A DNA stretch of 17,024 nucleotides. Origin: UBA1046 sp964624395. GTDB lineage: Bacteria > Bacillota > Clostridia > Saccharofermentanales > DTU023. How positions within the stretch are numbered: position 1 is the first letter of the stretch; each line of letters opens with the position of its first letter. This document shows, piece by piece, positions 1 to 7,493 of the stretch. The notes beneath the pieces were generated by a model. It had not been told where the DNA came from, did no database searches, and was given only the letters and a program-made list of their open reading frames with translations. Location of the stretch: the NCBI GenBank assembly GCA_964624395.1, contig CAZUWY010000037.1, forward strand, positions 1 through 17,024, in the 5' to 3' direction. The position numbers and the translations under genes were made by a program.

Positions 1-20
1 ATCTGAGAAGGAAAAAAGTC

Positions 21-1697
21 ATGCTTATAGGGCTGGACACCGGTGGTACTAATATTGATGCTGTTTTGATCGAAGAGGGAAAGATCCTTAGGACTGTCAA
101 AATACAGTTGGATGAAAAAGACTATTTCTTTAGTATCTGGAGCTGCCTGGCCAAACTGCTGGAGAAGGTGGATAAAAGAAAAATCAGCAGGATCAATCTC
201 AGCACCACCGTCAGCACCAATGCTATTTATGAAAAGAAGCTGGCCAAGGTGGGTTTAATTTTGCAAACCGGTCCCGGCTTGAAATGGGATTTTGCTGATC
301 TGGGCCAGGATCTGCAATATGTGAGCGGCAGTATTGACCACCGGGGCAGGCTAATCAAGGATCTTGATCTGGAAGAATTGAGAACGGTTAAAGGCAAATT
401 CAAAGATAATTCTCTCGGCGCTCTTGCAGTGATTGGTAAATTTTCCACCCGCAATCCCGCTTTTGAATTAAAGATCAAAGATCTTTTTGGAGAGGATTTT
501 CGCCATATCAGCATGGGGCACAGCCTATCGGGGCGCTTGAATTTTCCCAGACGAGTGCAGACCACTTATCTAAATGCTGCTGTAAATGAAGTCTTCCAAA
601 ATTTCCTGCTCAATCTTCAGAGAGCAATAAAAAGAGAAGGGCTGGAAGCCCCTCTCTATATGCTCAAAGCCGATGGCGGCACCATGGCGCTGGATATGTT
701 GCCGGCAAGGTCCGTTGAAACTATACTGTCAGGTCCCGCTGCCAGTCTGATGGGCTTGAAAGCACTGATTGCTGAAGATTATGAAGATGCCTGCCTCTTT
801 GATATCGGTGGCACTACGACGGATATTTTCTTTCTCGTCGCTGGCGATCCGCTTTTTGAACCGCTGGGAGCAGAAATTGACGGCAGGAAGACTTTGGTGC
901 GGGCAATCTTCAGTAGATCTCTGCCTCTGGGCGGCGACAGCCTTATAAGTATTGCAGCTGGCAGCATCAGGATCGGTCCCGGACGTTCCGGCAATGCCGT
1001 GGCTTATGGCGGGAATTTTGTCACGCCTACTGACGCCCTGGCTTATCTGGGGTCTATGGAGGTTTTATATCCACAGGAAAGCAAGCGGGCGCTTGAGGAC
1101 TTTGCCACAAAAAACGGCTTTGCAGCTGAAGATTTTGCCCGCTCTGTTGTCGAGGTATTGATTGAAAAAATCCATCTGAAGTATGGATCGATCCTGCGGA
1201 AGATGAAGGAGAAAGCCGTCTACACCATTAGAGAACTGCTGTCTGACAGAGAGATTAAGCCTAAATATATAGGCCTGATAGGAGGGCCTGCCAAGGGAAT
1301 CGCTCCCTATCTGGAAAGAAAATTTAATCTGCCGGTCCGCTACCCCCAAGAGCATGCCATTGCCAACGCCATTGGTGCCGCTCTGGCGAGACCTACCAGA
1401 GAAATAAATCTCACTGCCGATACAAACCGGGGAATTTTAACGATCCCGGAAATAGATCTCAACCAAAGAATTGAGAAAAGTTTTACTCTGGCAGAAGCCA
1501 GAGAGCTGGCGAAGAGAAAGCTTAAAGTCATTGGCTCTGAGGCTTTGGCCTTTGCTGAGCCGGAAATTGAGATTGTTGAGGCTGAAAGCTTTAATATGGT
1601 AAATACTGACTACAGCGTTGACAAAAACATCAGGGTTAGAGCGCAGCTTAAACCCGGTCTGCTTAGGCAGCTGGAAAATAAAGGGGAGAAATTATGA
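21..1697 (+). CDS. Hydantoinase/oxoprolinase family protein (HyuA-like)
   Basis: This 558-residue protein belongs to the hydantoinase A/oxoprolinase family of ASKHA-fold ATPases, which hydrolyse cyclic amides such as hydantoins or 5-oxoproline with ATP. The N-terminal phosphate-binding motif DTGGTNID is at residues 6-13. A second domain carries KADGGTMALD (216-225), LSGPAAS (236-242) and the second phosphate loop DIGGTTTDI (261-269), followed by GGD (304-306) and a late glycine-rich GLIGGPA segment. The start is an ATG preceded by AAGGA at suitable spacing, and the motifs begin at once after it. It is shorter than fused oxoprolinases and fits HyuA-like subunits. The usual HyuB partner is not downstream; a histone-deacetylase-like gene follows with a 4-base ATGA overlap, so the two are probably co-translated. 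Family assignment is firm; the substrate is unknown. Confidence 0.88.
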   Translation: MLIGLDTGGTNIDAVLIEEGKILRTVKIQLDEKDYFFSIWSCLAKLLEKVDKRKISRINLSTTVSTNAIYEKKLAKVGLILQTGPGLKWDFADLGQDLQYVSGSIDHRGRLIKDLDLEELRTVKGKFKDNSLGALAVIGKFSTRNPAFELKIKDLFGEDFRHISMGHSLSGRLNFPRRVQTTYLNAAVNEVFQNFLLNLQRAIKREGLEAPLYMLKADGGTMALDMLPARSVETILSGPAASLMGLKALIAEDYEDACLFDIGGTTTDIFFLVAGDPLFEPLGAEIDGRKTLVRAIFSRSLPLGGDSLISIAAGSIRIGPGRSGNAVAYGGNFVTPTDALAYLGSMEVLYPQESKRALEDFATKNGFAAEDFARSVVEVLIEKIHLKYGSILRKMKEKAVYTIRELLSDREIKPKYIGLIGGPAKGIAPYLERKFNLPVRYPQEHAIANAIGAALARPTREINLTADTNRGILTIPEIDLNQRIEKSFTLAEARELAKRKLKVIGSEALAFAEPEIEIVEAESFNMVNTDYSVDKNIRVRAQLKPGLLRQLENKGEKL

Positions 1698-3010
1698 AAG
1701 CTGGCAACAAATTAGGTTTAATTTTATTTCCAGCCTATGACTGGGCCATCTCTCCAACTCATCCGGAAAGAGAAGAAAGACTTCTTTATACTCAGGACCA
1801 GATAACAGAAGAGGGGATCGAGGATATTGAAAATATCTCTTTTTATAATCCAGAGATTGCCAGCAAAAAGGATATAGACAGAGTCCATATCTGTTATCCC
1901 GGCGCCGATGAACTATTGACCAAATCGCATTTTATCGCCGCTGGAGGGGCTATCAAAGCCTTTGATCTGGTTTTGGCTAAAAAGACAGATAAATCCTTTG
2001 CCCTGATCAGACCCCCCGGTCATCATGCCATGCAGGTTGTATATGGAGATCGGGGCTTTTGTATTGCCAACAACGAGGCAGTCGGACTTGAATATGCCAG
2101 AAGAAAATACGGCGATATGAGAGTGGCTATTGTGGATACCGACTGCCATCATGGGGACGGAACCCAGGATATCTACTGGAATGATCCCGACACTCTTTTT
2201 ATTTCTTTTCATCAAGATGGCCGCACTCTTTATCCGGGCACAGGTTTTGTGGATGAGCAGGGCGGCCCGGGAGCTTACGGCCTAAACATCAATATACCCC
2301 TGCCGCCTTATACGGGTGATGAAGGTTTCCAATTTATCCTCAATAATCTTGTGCTGCCTATTCTGGAGGAATTCAAGCCCGATCTGATCATTAACTCAGC
2401 CGGCCAGGATAATCATTACAGTGATCCTTTGACCAATATGAATTTTAGCGCCCAGGGCTATGCAAAATTAAATGACAGATTAGATCCGGATATCTGTATC
2501 CTGGAGGGCGGCTATTCAATCCAGGCGGCCTTGCCCTATGTCAACACCGGCATTATCTTAGCCATGGCAGGCCTTGATTATTCCGCTGTTTATGAGCCGG
2601 ATTATGATCCAAAAAGATGGGAGCAACAGGATGCCGTCACTAAGAAGATTGAAGAGATGGCAAAAGAGGTTTACGAGCTCTGGCAGAAGAGAAAACTGCT
2701 GGCGGCCAGAAAATTTGCCGGTTTAAAAACTGTTAAGAGAGCAAAAAGAATCTATTATGATACTGCCGGCATCATGGCATCTTCCGAGCAGGAGTATAGG
2801 CTTTGCCGGAACTGCCCCGGCCTTGGCATTATTCACTCCAGGAACGATCAAAAGGCCAGCCTTCTAGCAATAACCATTCCCAGGCAGGCCTGTCCTTTCT
2901 GCGAACGGGAGGGCAAAAGGCTGTTTAATCAGGCAAAAAATATGGGCTTTAAGAAGTACTACCTGCAAGATCAAAAAAATGATCAATATCAGGTAGCGGA
3001 CAATAATTAA
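1694..3010 (+). CDS. Histone deacetylase-family (AcuC/HDAC-like) hydrolase with C-terminal four-Cys extension
   Basis: The 438-residue product has an arginase/deacetylase fold of the zinc amidohydrolase type that includes histone deacetylases, AcuC and acetylpolyamine amidohydrolases. The catalytic set is complete: the paired histidines in RPPGHHA (H110, H111), the zinc ligands D150 and H152 in DTDCHHGDGT, the third zinc ligand D239 in SAGQDNHYSDPL, and the transition-state tyrosine Y274 in LEGGYS. It is therefore probably an active deacetylase or amide hydrolase on a small acylated substrate. The catalytic domain ends near residue 300. About 135 residues follow, with a basic helical stretch and then two CxxC pairs (C371/C374 and C400/C403) that resemble a zinc ribbon. 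The ATG overlaps the stop of the hydantoinase gene, which suggests translational coupling. The substrate cannot be read from sequence. Confidence 0.9.
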   Translation: MKAGNKLGLILFPAYDWAISPTHPEREERLLYTQDQITEEGIEDIENISFYNPEIASKKDIDRVHICYPGADELLTKSHFIAAGGAIKAFDLVLAKKTDKSFALIRPPGHHAMQVVYGDRGFCIANNEAVGLEYARRKYGDMRVAIVDTDCHHGDGTQDIYWNDPDTLFISFHQDGRTLYPGTGFVDEQGGPGAYGLNINIPLPPYTGDEGFQFILNNLVLPILEEFKPDLIINSAGQDNHYSDPLTNMNFSAQGYAKLNDRLDPDICILEGGYSIQAALPYVNTGIILAMAGLDYSAVYEPDYDPKRWEQQDAVTKKIEEMAKEVYELWQKRKLLAARKFAGLKTVKRAKRIYYDTAGIMASSEQEYRLCRNCPGLGIIHSRNDQKASLLAITIPRQACPFCEREGKRLFNQAKNMGFKKYYLQDQKNDQYQVADNN

Positions 3011-3041
3011 ACAGCCGATAATTCTTGTTTAAGAGTCCGTC

Positions 3042-3072
3042 TTGTGTTATTGTATTAATACAATAGTATAAG
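3042..3072 (+). promoter_or_regulatory. Candidate promoter with embedded 18-bp palindromic operator for the GntR operon
   Basis: A perfect 18-bp palindrome, TATTGTATTAATACAATA, occupies 3048-3065. It lies between a plausible -35 hexamer TTGTGT (3042-3047) and an A/T-rich -10 region GTATAAG (3066-3072), just ahead of the GntR start at 3084. YtrA-type GntR repressors commonly bind inverted repeats overlapping their own promoter. The inference is that the repressor autoregulates the operon here. The palindrome is certain; the hexamers are weak matches to consensus. Confidence 0.6.
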
Positions 3073-3083
3073 AGGCTGCCACA

Positions 3084-3455
3084 ATGCATGATTTTGAGTC
3101 TGCCATTCCAATCTATCAGCAAATAATCGCTATTTTCAGGAGCAAAATTATCAGCGGCCAGCTGGCCGCAGGCGATCAGCTGCCTGCTGTCCGCGAGGCT
3201 GCCATGGAATACAAAATTAACCCTAATACTGTACAAAAAGCTTTTGTAGAGATGGATAGGATGGGCTTGACTAAGAGTGAAGGGACATCAGGACGTTATG
3301 TTGTAGCGTCTGATGAATTAATCGCTGCACTGCGCCAGCAGCAGGCAAAAGAGGCAGTCAAAGAATTCGCTCAGCGGATGCAGGCGCTGGGATTTAGCTG
3401 TGAGAGCAGCTCGCTAATGCTCCGGGAAGGATGGATGGATGACAGCGGTAGTTGA
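3084..3455 (+). CDS. GntR-family transcriptional regulator, YtrA subfamily
   Basis: This 123-residue protein has an N-terminal GntR winged helix-turn-helix at about residues 9-75: PIYQQI, then ISGQLAAGDQLPAVREAA, INPNTVQKAF and a GRYV wing. Only a short helical tail follows. There is no large effector-binding domain, and that small size is typical of the YtrA subfamily, which usually represses a linked ABC transporter operon. The ATG has an AGAGG ribosome binding site about 8 bases upstream. The 3' end overlaps the downstream ATPase gene by 17 bases. The palindrome in the promoter just upstream is its likely operator. In characterised relatives the inducer is often cell-envelope or antibiotic stress; nothing here identifies it. 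Confidence 0.9.
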   Translation: MHDFESAIPIYQQIIAIFRSKIISGQLAAGDQLPAVREAAMEYKINPNTVQKAFVEMDRMGLTKSEGTSGRYVVASDELIAALRQQQAKEAVKEFAQRMQALGFSCESSSLMLREGWMDDSGS

Positions 3456-4158
3456 AATAAAGGACTTGAGCAGAAGCTATGGCAGGCAAATAGCTGTTCA
3501 GAATATTAATCTTGCCCTCAAAGCAGGTGAGATAACCGGCCTTCTAGGGCCAAACGGCTGCGGCAAAACAACTTTGATCAAGTCAATCGCCGGTTTATTG
3601 CAGCCGGACAAAGGGGAAATTAAGATCAACGGGCAAAAGCCGGCTCTTTCTTATGATTATATTTCCTATCTGCCGGAAAACAGCTATCTCGATGACTGGC
3701 AGGACATGAATCATGCTCTTTGGGTTTTTGAGAAATTCTACCTGGATTTTGATCTAAAGAAGGCTAAAGAGATGCTGGATGAGTTCGGGCTTGATCTTCA
3801 AAAGCCTCTCAAATCCATGTCCAAAGGTATGAGAGAAAAGGCACAGCTGGCCCTAGTCATGAGCCGGAAAGCCATGGTTTATCTGCTTGATGAACCGATG
3901 GGCGGAATAGATCCGGCAGCAAGGCAGACCATCTTAGAGAGCATTTTAAAAAATTATGCTCCTGAAAGCTCACTTTTGCTCAGCACCCATCTGGTTAGTG
4001 ACGTGGAGATGATCTTGGATCGGGTGCTATTTATGTCTGCAGGAGAGATTTTGCAGGACCGCTATGTCGAGGAAATCCGGGCGGCGGAAAAGCAAAGCAT
4101 TGATGAGTATTTCCGGAGGATTTATAGTAGGGGCGGTGGAGGAAAGCATGACTCGTAA
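3439..4158 (+). CDS. ABC transporter ATP-binding protein (YtrB-like)
   Basis: A 239-residue cytoplasmic ABC ATPase. Walker A is GPNGCGKTT at residues 37-45, the signature is a variant MSKGM near 127-131 instead of LSGGQ, Walker B with the catalytic glutamate is VYLLDEP (147-153), and STH at 182-184 gives the switch histidine. The Q-loop region reads YLPE with no obvious glutamine, as is common in YtrB-type and related ABC-2 ATPases. The ATG lies inside the end of the GntR gene behind GGAAGG. The gene overlaps the following membrane subunit by 11 bases, so the two should form one transporter. Direction (probably export) and substrate are inferred only from family habit. Confidence 0.92.
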   Translation: MTAVVEIKDLSRSYGRQIAVQNINLALKAGEITGLLGPNGCGKTTLIKSIAGLLQPDKGEIKINGQKPALSYDYISYLPENSYLDDWQDMNHALWVFEKFYLDFDLKKAKEMLDEFGLDLQKPLKSMSKGMREKAQLALVMSRKAMVYLLDEPMGGIDPAARQTILESILKNYAPESSLLLSTHLVSDVEMILDRVLFMSAGEILQDRYVEEIRAAEKQSIDEYFRRIYSRGGGGKHDS

Positions 4159-5032
4159 ATTGATTTTACTGGATTTAAAAAACTTTCAGGGGAAACTAAA
4201 ATGGCTCATACCGATCTACCTCCTGATCCAGCTGTTTGCTCTGCTGTTTAGGCTTTTTAGGATTTCAATCCTCGCCGGCGCCGCCTATTGGCTGGCAATC
4301 GCAGCCACAGTAATTTTACTTCCCCTCTCATTGGTCATCGTTATTTTGCGTTATTACAAGAATTTCTACAGCGATGAGGCCTACCTTACTCATACGCTGC
4401 CGGTGACTGCAAGGCAAAAATACCACGCTAAACTGATGAGCGGCTTTTTACTTTATCTGCTGGTGACAGCTTTAACAGCGGCAGGAGTATTGCTGGCCGC
4501 TTTGTCAGCTGGAATTGCAGATGGCAGAGGGATCAAAGCCATCAGAGATATCTTTGCTGCCATTTCACACTGGTCGTCTTTTCTGGGTTTTTCCTCTCTT
4601 TTCTTTTCCATCCTGCTAATTGTCATTTGGCTTTTTCTTTATTTTTGGAGCTTTTTTGTCTTCAGCTTTTGTATTAGTCTGGGCATGAGCAGAAAACTGG
4701 CGCGCTTTGGTCTGGGTGCTCCTCTTTTAGTCTTTATCGCCTATTACTTTTTGAATCAGATTGCCAAGCTTATAGCTTTTCTCTTCATTCCCTTAAGCTA
4801 CCGCATTAGCTATCTAGATTCTGTTTTTAGTGGTGAAATCAAACTTGTAATGCCTTTTTTCCGCCTGCTTGAGATTGCCAGGCTAGGAAGCGGCACCAAT
4901 TGGCTGGTGGCCCTTGAGGGCGCTGATGGTTACTTCGACTTTGGTCTCGGCCTTTTTATCTTATTTTTCCTCTTTATGCTATTTAGCTATTTTTTCACGC
5001 AAAAACTGCTGCAGCGGATCGATTTGCGTTAA
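4148..5032 (+). CDS. ABC-2-type membrane subunit
   Basis: A 294-residue hydrophobic protein with about six membrane segments, which would be the permease partner of the ATPase encoded just upstream. I place the start at the ATG at 4148 (MTRKLILLDLKNFQGK) because it follows a clear GGAGG and begins the conserved short amphipathic N terminus. The frame is open further upstream, but only through the ATPase coding sequence. After the second hydrophobic segment the protein reads DEAYLTHTLPVTARQ, a motif of permeases that accompany YtrA-regulated transporters. Later segments are rich in Phe and Leu. Its place in the operon makes it part of a GntR-controlled ABC transporter; the cargo is unknown. 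Confidence 0.85.
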   Translation: MTRKLILLDLKNFQGKLKWLIPIYLLIQLFALLFRLFRISILAGAAYWLAIAATVILLPLSLVIVILRYYKNFYSDEAYLTHTLPVTARQKYHAKLMSGFLLYLLVTALTAAGVLLAALSAGIADGRGIKAIRDIFAAISHWSSFLGFSSLFFSILLIVIWLFLYFWSFFVFSFCISLGMSRKLARFGLGAPLLVFIAYYFLNQIAKLIAFLFIPLSYRISYLDSVFSGEIKLVMPFFRLLEIARLGSGTNWLVALEGADGYFDFGLGLFILFFLFMLFSYFFTQKLLQRIDLR

Positions 5033-5065
5033 AATATATTCCAGATCCTATGAGGGAGACAGGCT

Positions 5066-5605
5066 TTGAGCTTAAAAGAGGAAAATGAAAAGCGGCTGGT
5101 CGATTCAGCAGACGGTCCAATCGAAGAGGGAAGAAATAATTCTCCGGCGCATAAAACTGGCAAAGGTGCAGGCCTCATCCTCTTTTTAATAGTCTTTTTT
5201 TTCTTGATCCAGGAGTACTTGGGTTCCGGCTGTCTTTTTGCTGCTGTTTTCGGTATACCCTGTGCCGGCTGCGGCAGCTCCAGGGCAGCGGCACTGCTTT
5301 TTCAAGGAGAGATAAAGGCTGCTTTGCAGATGCACCCTTTGATTTTCCTCTCGCTTGCTATCTTGATTTTTGTCCCCGCTTATAATATCTTTTGCTATTT
5401 TAAGCAAAAAAAGGGCAAAGACTTAAGGTCCCTGCCCTCAGATTCCAAACTACTGACAAGACTATTGCTTTTAACGTCAGCTCTATATCTGCTTGTCTAT
5501 CTTGTGCGTATGCTCCTTTTCTTTCCTCACACGGAGCCGATGCTCTATAACTCCAATTCTTTTTTGAGCAAGCTGATTGCTTTTTTAAAAAATCTTTTCT
5601 CCTAA
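5066..5605 (+). CDS. DUF2752 domain-containing membrane protein
   Basis: A 179-residue protein with a charged N-terminal tail (about residues 1-32) and three or so membrane segments. The DUF2752 signature is clear: GIPCAGCGSSRA at residues 63-74, followed by a small loop and MHPL (89-92), matching the family pattern of a CxxCGxxRA motif ahead of an xxPL motif. The paired cysteines might bind a metal or be redox active, but no function has been established that I know of. The start is TTG with GAGGGAG upstream; no in-frame ATG precedes the domain. It lies 33 bases after the ABC permease and probably belongs to the same operon. DUF2752 genes are often found beside small membrane proteins with DUF4234 or zinc-ribbon domains, and one such gene is convergent here. 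Confidence 0.82.
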   Translation: MSLKEENEKRLVDSADGPIEEGRNNSPAHKTGKGAGLILFLIVFFFLIQEYLGSGCLFAAVFGIPCAGCGSSRAAALLFQGEIKAALQMHPLIFLSLAILIFVPAYNIFCYFKQKKGKDLRSLPSDSKLLTRLLLLTSALYLLVYLVRMLLFFPHTEPMLYNSNSFLSKLIAFLKNLFS

Positions 5606-5632
5606 TAAAACTACCAAGAAAATCCTGCTGTG

Positions 5633-5650
5633 ATCAGCGCCCGCGCTGAT
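5633..5650. repeat. GC-rich inverted repeat over a stop codon
   Basis: ATCAGCGC and GCGCTGAT are perfect reverse complements separated by two bases. They form an 8-bp stem (or a 7-bp stem with a 4-base loop) in the short gap between two convergent genes, and the stem contains the stop codon of the minus-strand gene. Neither side has a run of T, so it is not a standard intrinsic terminator, though it could protect or define 3' ends. Confidence 0.6.
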
Positions 5651-6308
5651 AGAGAGAATTAAGGCGCGACTGAACTTCATACTGCATGAGGAAAAATCCT
5701 ACGCCGATAAAAATAGTCAGCAGCACCCACATCAGGAATTTACTGTTTGGCTGGATACGCTGGCGCTGGTCAATCTCCATCATGGCCTTGTCAATCTGAT
5801 AGATGAGAAGGTAGTTGAAGACAAAGCAAATAAGACCAATGATTGAATAGGAAGGATTAGTGGCCTGATAGCCGAGCACAGAATTGATCTCGCCGGCAAC
5901 ACTGTAGAGCCAGTAAATACCGTAGATTCCACAGGTAACAATACTTAGTAAAATCACTGTTCCGGGCGATCTGACAACACCTTTGAAGCCGGTCAGGGCT
6001 GCTCCTGCTCCAGCGCCAAAGCCGTTATATCCAGCTTGCTGGTAGTTTTGCTGCCCTTGGTTTTGCTGGTAATGCGGCTGCCCCTGATTTTGCTGGTAAT
6101 GTGGCTGCCACTGACCTTGCTGCTGGTTTTGCTGACCCGGAGGATATTGATTGCCGCCTGTGTTTTGCTGGAATTGCTGATCGCGGCTGAAATTATCCTG
6201 ACCAGCATAAGTATGATCTACTGTGTCTGTCACTGGAATTGCTGCACCGCATTTGGTGCAGAACTTGGCTTCGTCATTTACTAAATGACCGTTAGGACAT
6301 GTTTTCAT
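5634..6308 (-). CDS. Zinc-ribbon, Q/N-rich linker, DUF4234 membrane protein
   Basis: I take the start as the ATG at 6308, which has GATGAGG upstream and begins directly with a zinc-ribbon-like module. This gives 224 residues. The module's candidate ligands are C4, H8, C17 and C20 (CPNGH...FCTKC). A low-complexity linker rich in Gln, Asn, Gly and Tyr follows at about residues 35-100 and contains two exact copies of QPHYQQNQG. A DUF4234 domain with three or four membrane segments follows (TVILLSIVTCGIYGIYWLY, then a short loop and further hydrophobic segments). It probably sits in the membrane with the zinc ribbon in the cytoplasm. The function of DUF4234 proteins is unknown. A candidate promoter lies about 80 bases upstream of the start, so it may be transcribed separately from the EamA gene before it. 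Confidence 0.82.
   Translation of the reverse strand: MKTCPNGHLVNDEAKFCTKCGAAIPVTDTVDHTYAGQDNFSRDQQFQQNTGGNQYPPGQQNQQQGQWQPHYQQNQGQPHYQQNQGQQNYQQAGYNGFGAGAGAALTGFKGVVRSPGTVILLSIVTCGIYGIYWLYSVAGEINSVLGYQATNPSYSIIGLICFVFNYLLIYQIDKAMMEIDQRQRIQPNSKFLMWVLLTIFIGVGFFLMQYEVQSRLNSLYQRGR
6061..6114. repeat. Two tandem 27-bp repeats within the zinc-ribbon gene
   Basis: Two 27-bp units (6061-6087 and 6088-6114) differ at only two positions and encode two copies of QPHYQQNQG on the minus strand. A degenerate partial copy precedes them at about 6037-6060. Such in-frame repeats expand and contract easily, so linker length may vary between strains. Confidence 0.85.
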
Positions 6309-6384
6309 AAGCTTTACCTCATCATTTGTTTCCGTTTTGCCTTGCGAAGCTGTTTTTATATTTAAATAGCAAGATCCTGATTTC

Positions 6385-6413
6385 ACCATATAGGAAAAGC
6401 TGATCAAATTCAA
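6385..6413 (-). promoter_or_regulatory. Candidate promoter for the zinc-ribbon/DUF4234 gene
   Basis: On the minus strand TTGAAT (6408-6413) and TATGGT (6385-6390) are separated by exactly 17 bases, a reasonable sigma-A-type pair about 80 bases ahead of the start codon. The match is partial. Confidence 0.4.
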
Positions 6414-6460
6414 AAGCTAATGATTTAATCCTCTTGATTTCACTTTATCTTATTAAATCC

Positions 6461-7390
6461 TCAGTTCAGATCCGCCCTCTTTTTTGTCCAGTTGATCATG
6501 CTGATACCCAAAGCAATCAACAGCAAAGACGCCAGTGTGTTCCAGCGCCAGATATCTTCGGATAGGATCAGCCAGGAAAAGAGAGCACCAAAAACAGGTG
6601 TCAGGGCATTAAAAATAACAACCTTGGAGGTGTCATGCTTTTTTAAGAGCATGGACCAGAGCCCATAGCCCATTGCCGCAACAAACATGAGCAAAAATAG
6701 GATCTGGCTTTTGGCAAAGCCAGGCCAGATCAGTCTTCCCCCGCCCAGATAGCCTATTAAGGAGAGTACAGCTCCGCCTAAGATGAATTGATAGCCGGTG
6801 AGCGTAATGGGCTCATGTTTTTTGCTGAAATATTTGACCAGAATGTTATGGAGGGCGTAGCAGAGAGCGGAAAGCAGAATAAAGACCTCACCGTTCAGGC
6901 GCAGATTGAAACTGAGATCACTGCCCAGGTTCAAGACTACAATGCCGCTGAGGCCGAGCAAAATACCGATCAGTTTCCTGCCGGTCATTTTCTCCAGCCC
7001 GATCAGGACGGCAATGATGACAGCAAAGAAAGTGCCGGTTGAGCTTAAAAGAACGCCATTGGCACCGGCTACGATGGTAAGACCCATGTAGAAAAAGAAA
7101 TACTGCAGTACTGTCTGCACTGTGGCCATGACGACTGTGGGGCCTATAAGCTCTTTGTAGAAACGGGGAGCTTTGCCTGTAATAAAGCGGCTCAGAACCA
7201 GGGTCATAAAGCCGCCGCCAAAGAAACGCAGCCCGGCAAAAATTAAAATGCTATAGACATCATCAGCCTTGAGCTCAAAATAGAGATAGCCCAGCTTGAT
7301 GGCCGGTGCGGCACTGCCCCAGAACATGGTGCAAAGGATTGCCACCAGTATCCACAGATGCTTTTTTATATTTTTGTTTTTTTCTGCCAT
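6461..7390 (-). CDS. EamA/DMT-family transporter (copy 1)
   Basis: A 309-residue integral membrane protein of the drug/metabolite transporter superfamily with two EamA repeats, at about residues 12-150 and 165-300, and ten predicted membrane segments. The repeat hallmark FWGSAAPAIK is near residues 23-32, and the second repeat begins with ALCYALHNILVKYFS. Family members usually export amino acids or other small metabolites; the cargo cannot be told here. It aligns without gaps to the neighbouring EamA gene at 7494-8435 over nearly its full length, so the two come from a tandem duplication. The ATG is preceded by a weak GGTAGAG. The 103 bases between the copies show no clear terminator or promoter, so they may be co-transcribed. 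Confidence 0.9.
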   Translation of the reverse strand: MAEKNKNIKKHLWILVAILCTMFWGSAAPAIKLGYLYFELKADDVYSILIFAGLRFFGGGFMTLVLSRFITGKAPRFYKELIGPTVVMATVQTVLQYFFFYMGLTIVAGANGVLLSSTGTFFAVIIAVLIGLEKMTGRKLIGILLGLSGIVVLNLGSDLSFNLRLNGEVFILLSALCYALHNILVKYFSKKHEPITLTGYQFILGGAVLSLIGYLGGGRLIWPGFAKSQILFLLMFVAAMGYGLWSMLLKKHDTSKVVIFNALTPVFGALFSWLILSEDIWRWNTLASLLLIALGISMINWTKKRADLN

Positions 7391-7493
7391 AAACTCTACC
7401 GGTTAAATAAGTAAATCTTTGCTGTAAAAAAAGTAAAAGCTGATCTCTTACCAAACAGTTTAGTACAAACTTCTATTAGGCGGGACAAGAAAG

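Noticed and set aside
4064..4147. Longer start for the ABC-2 membrane subunit.
   Set aside because: The extra 28 residues lie wholly inside the ATPase gene and are basic and unlike a permease N terminus; GGAGG directly precedes the ATG at 4148.
6309..6413. Longer start for the zinc-ribbon/DUF4234 protein.
   Set aside because: The extra residues precede a zinc ribbon that begins right at the ATG at 6308, which has its own ribosome binding site, and the region contains a candidate promoter.
6422..6459. GATTTAAT/ATTAAATC inverted repeat after the first EamA gene.
   Set aside because: It is A/T-only in character with a 22-base loop and no T-tract, so it is not distinguishable from chance in an A/T-rich spacer.
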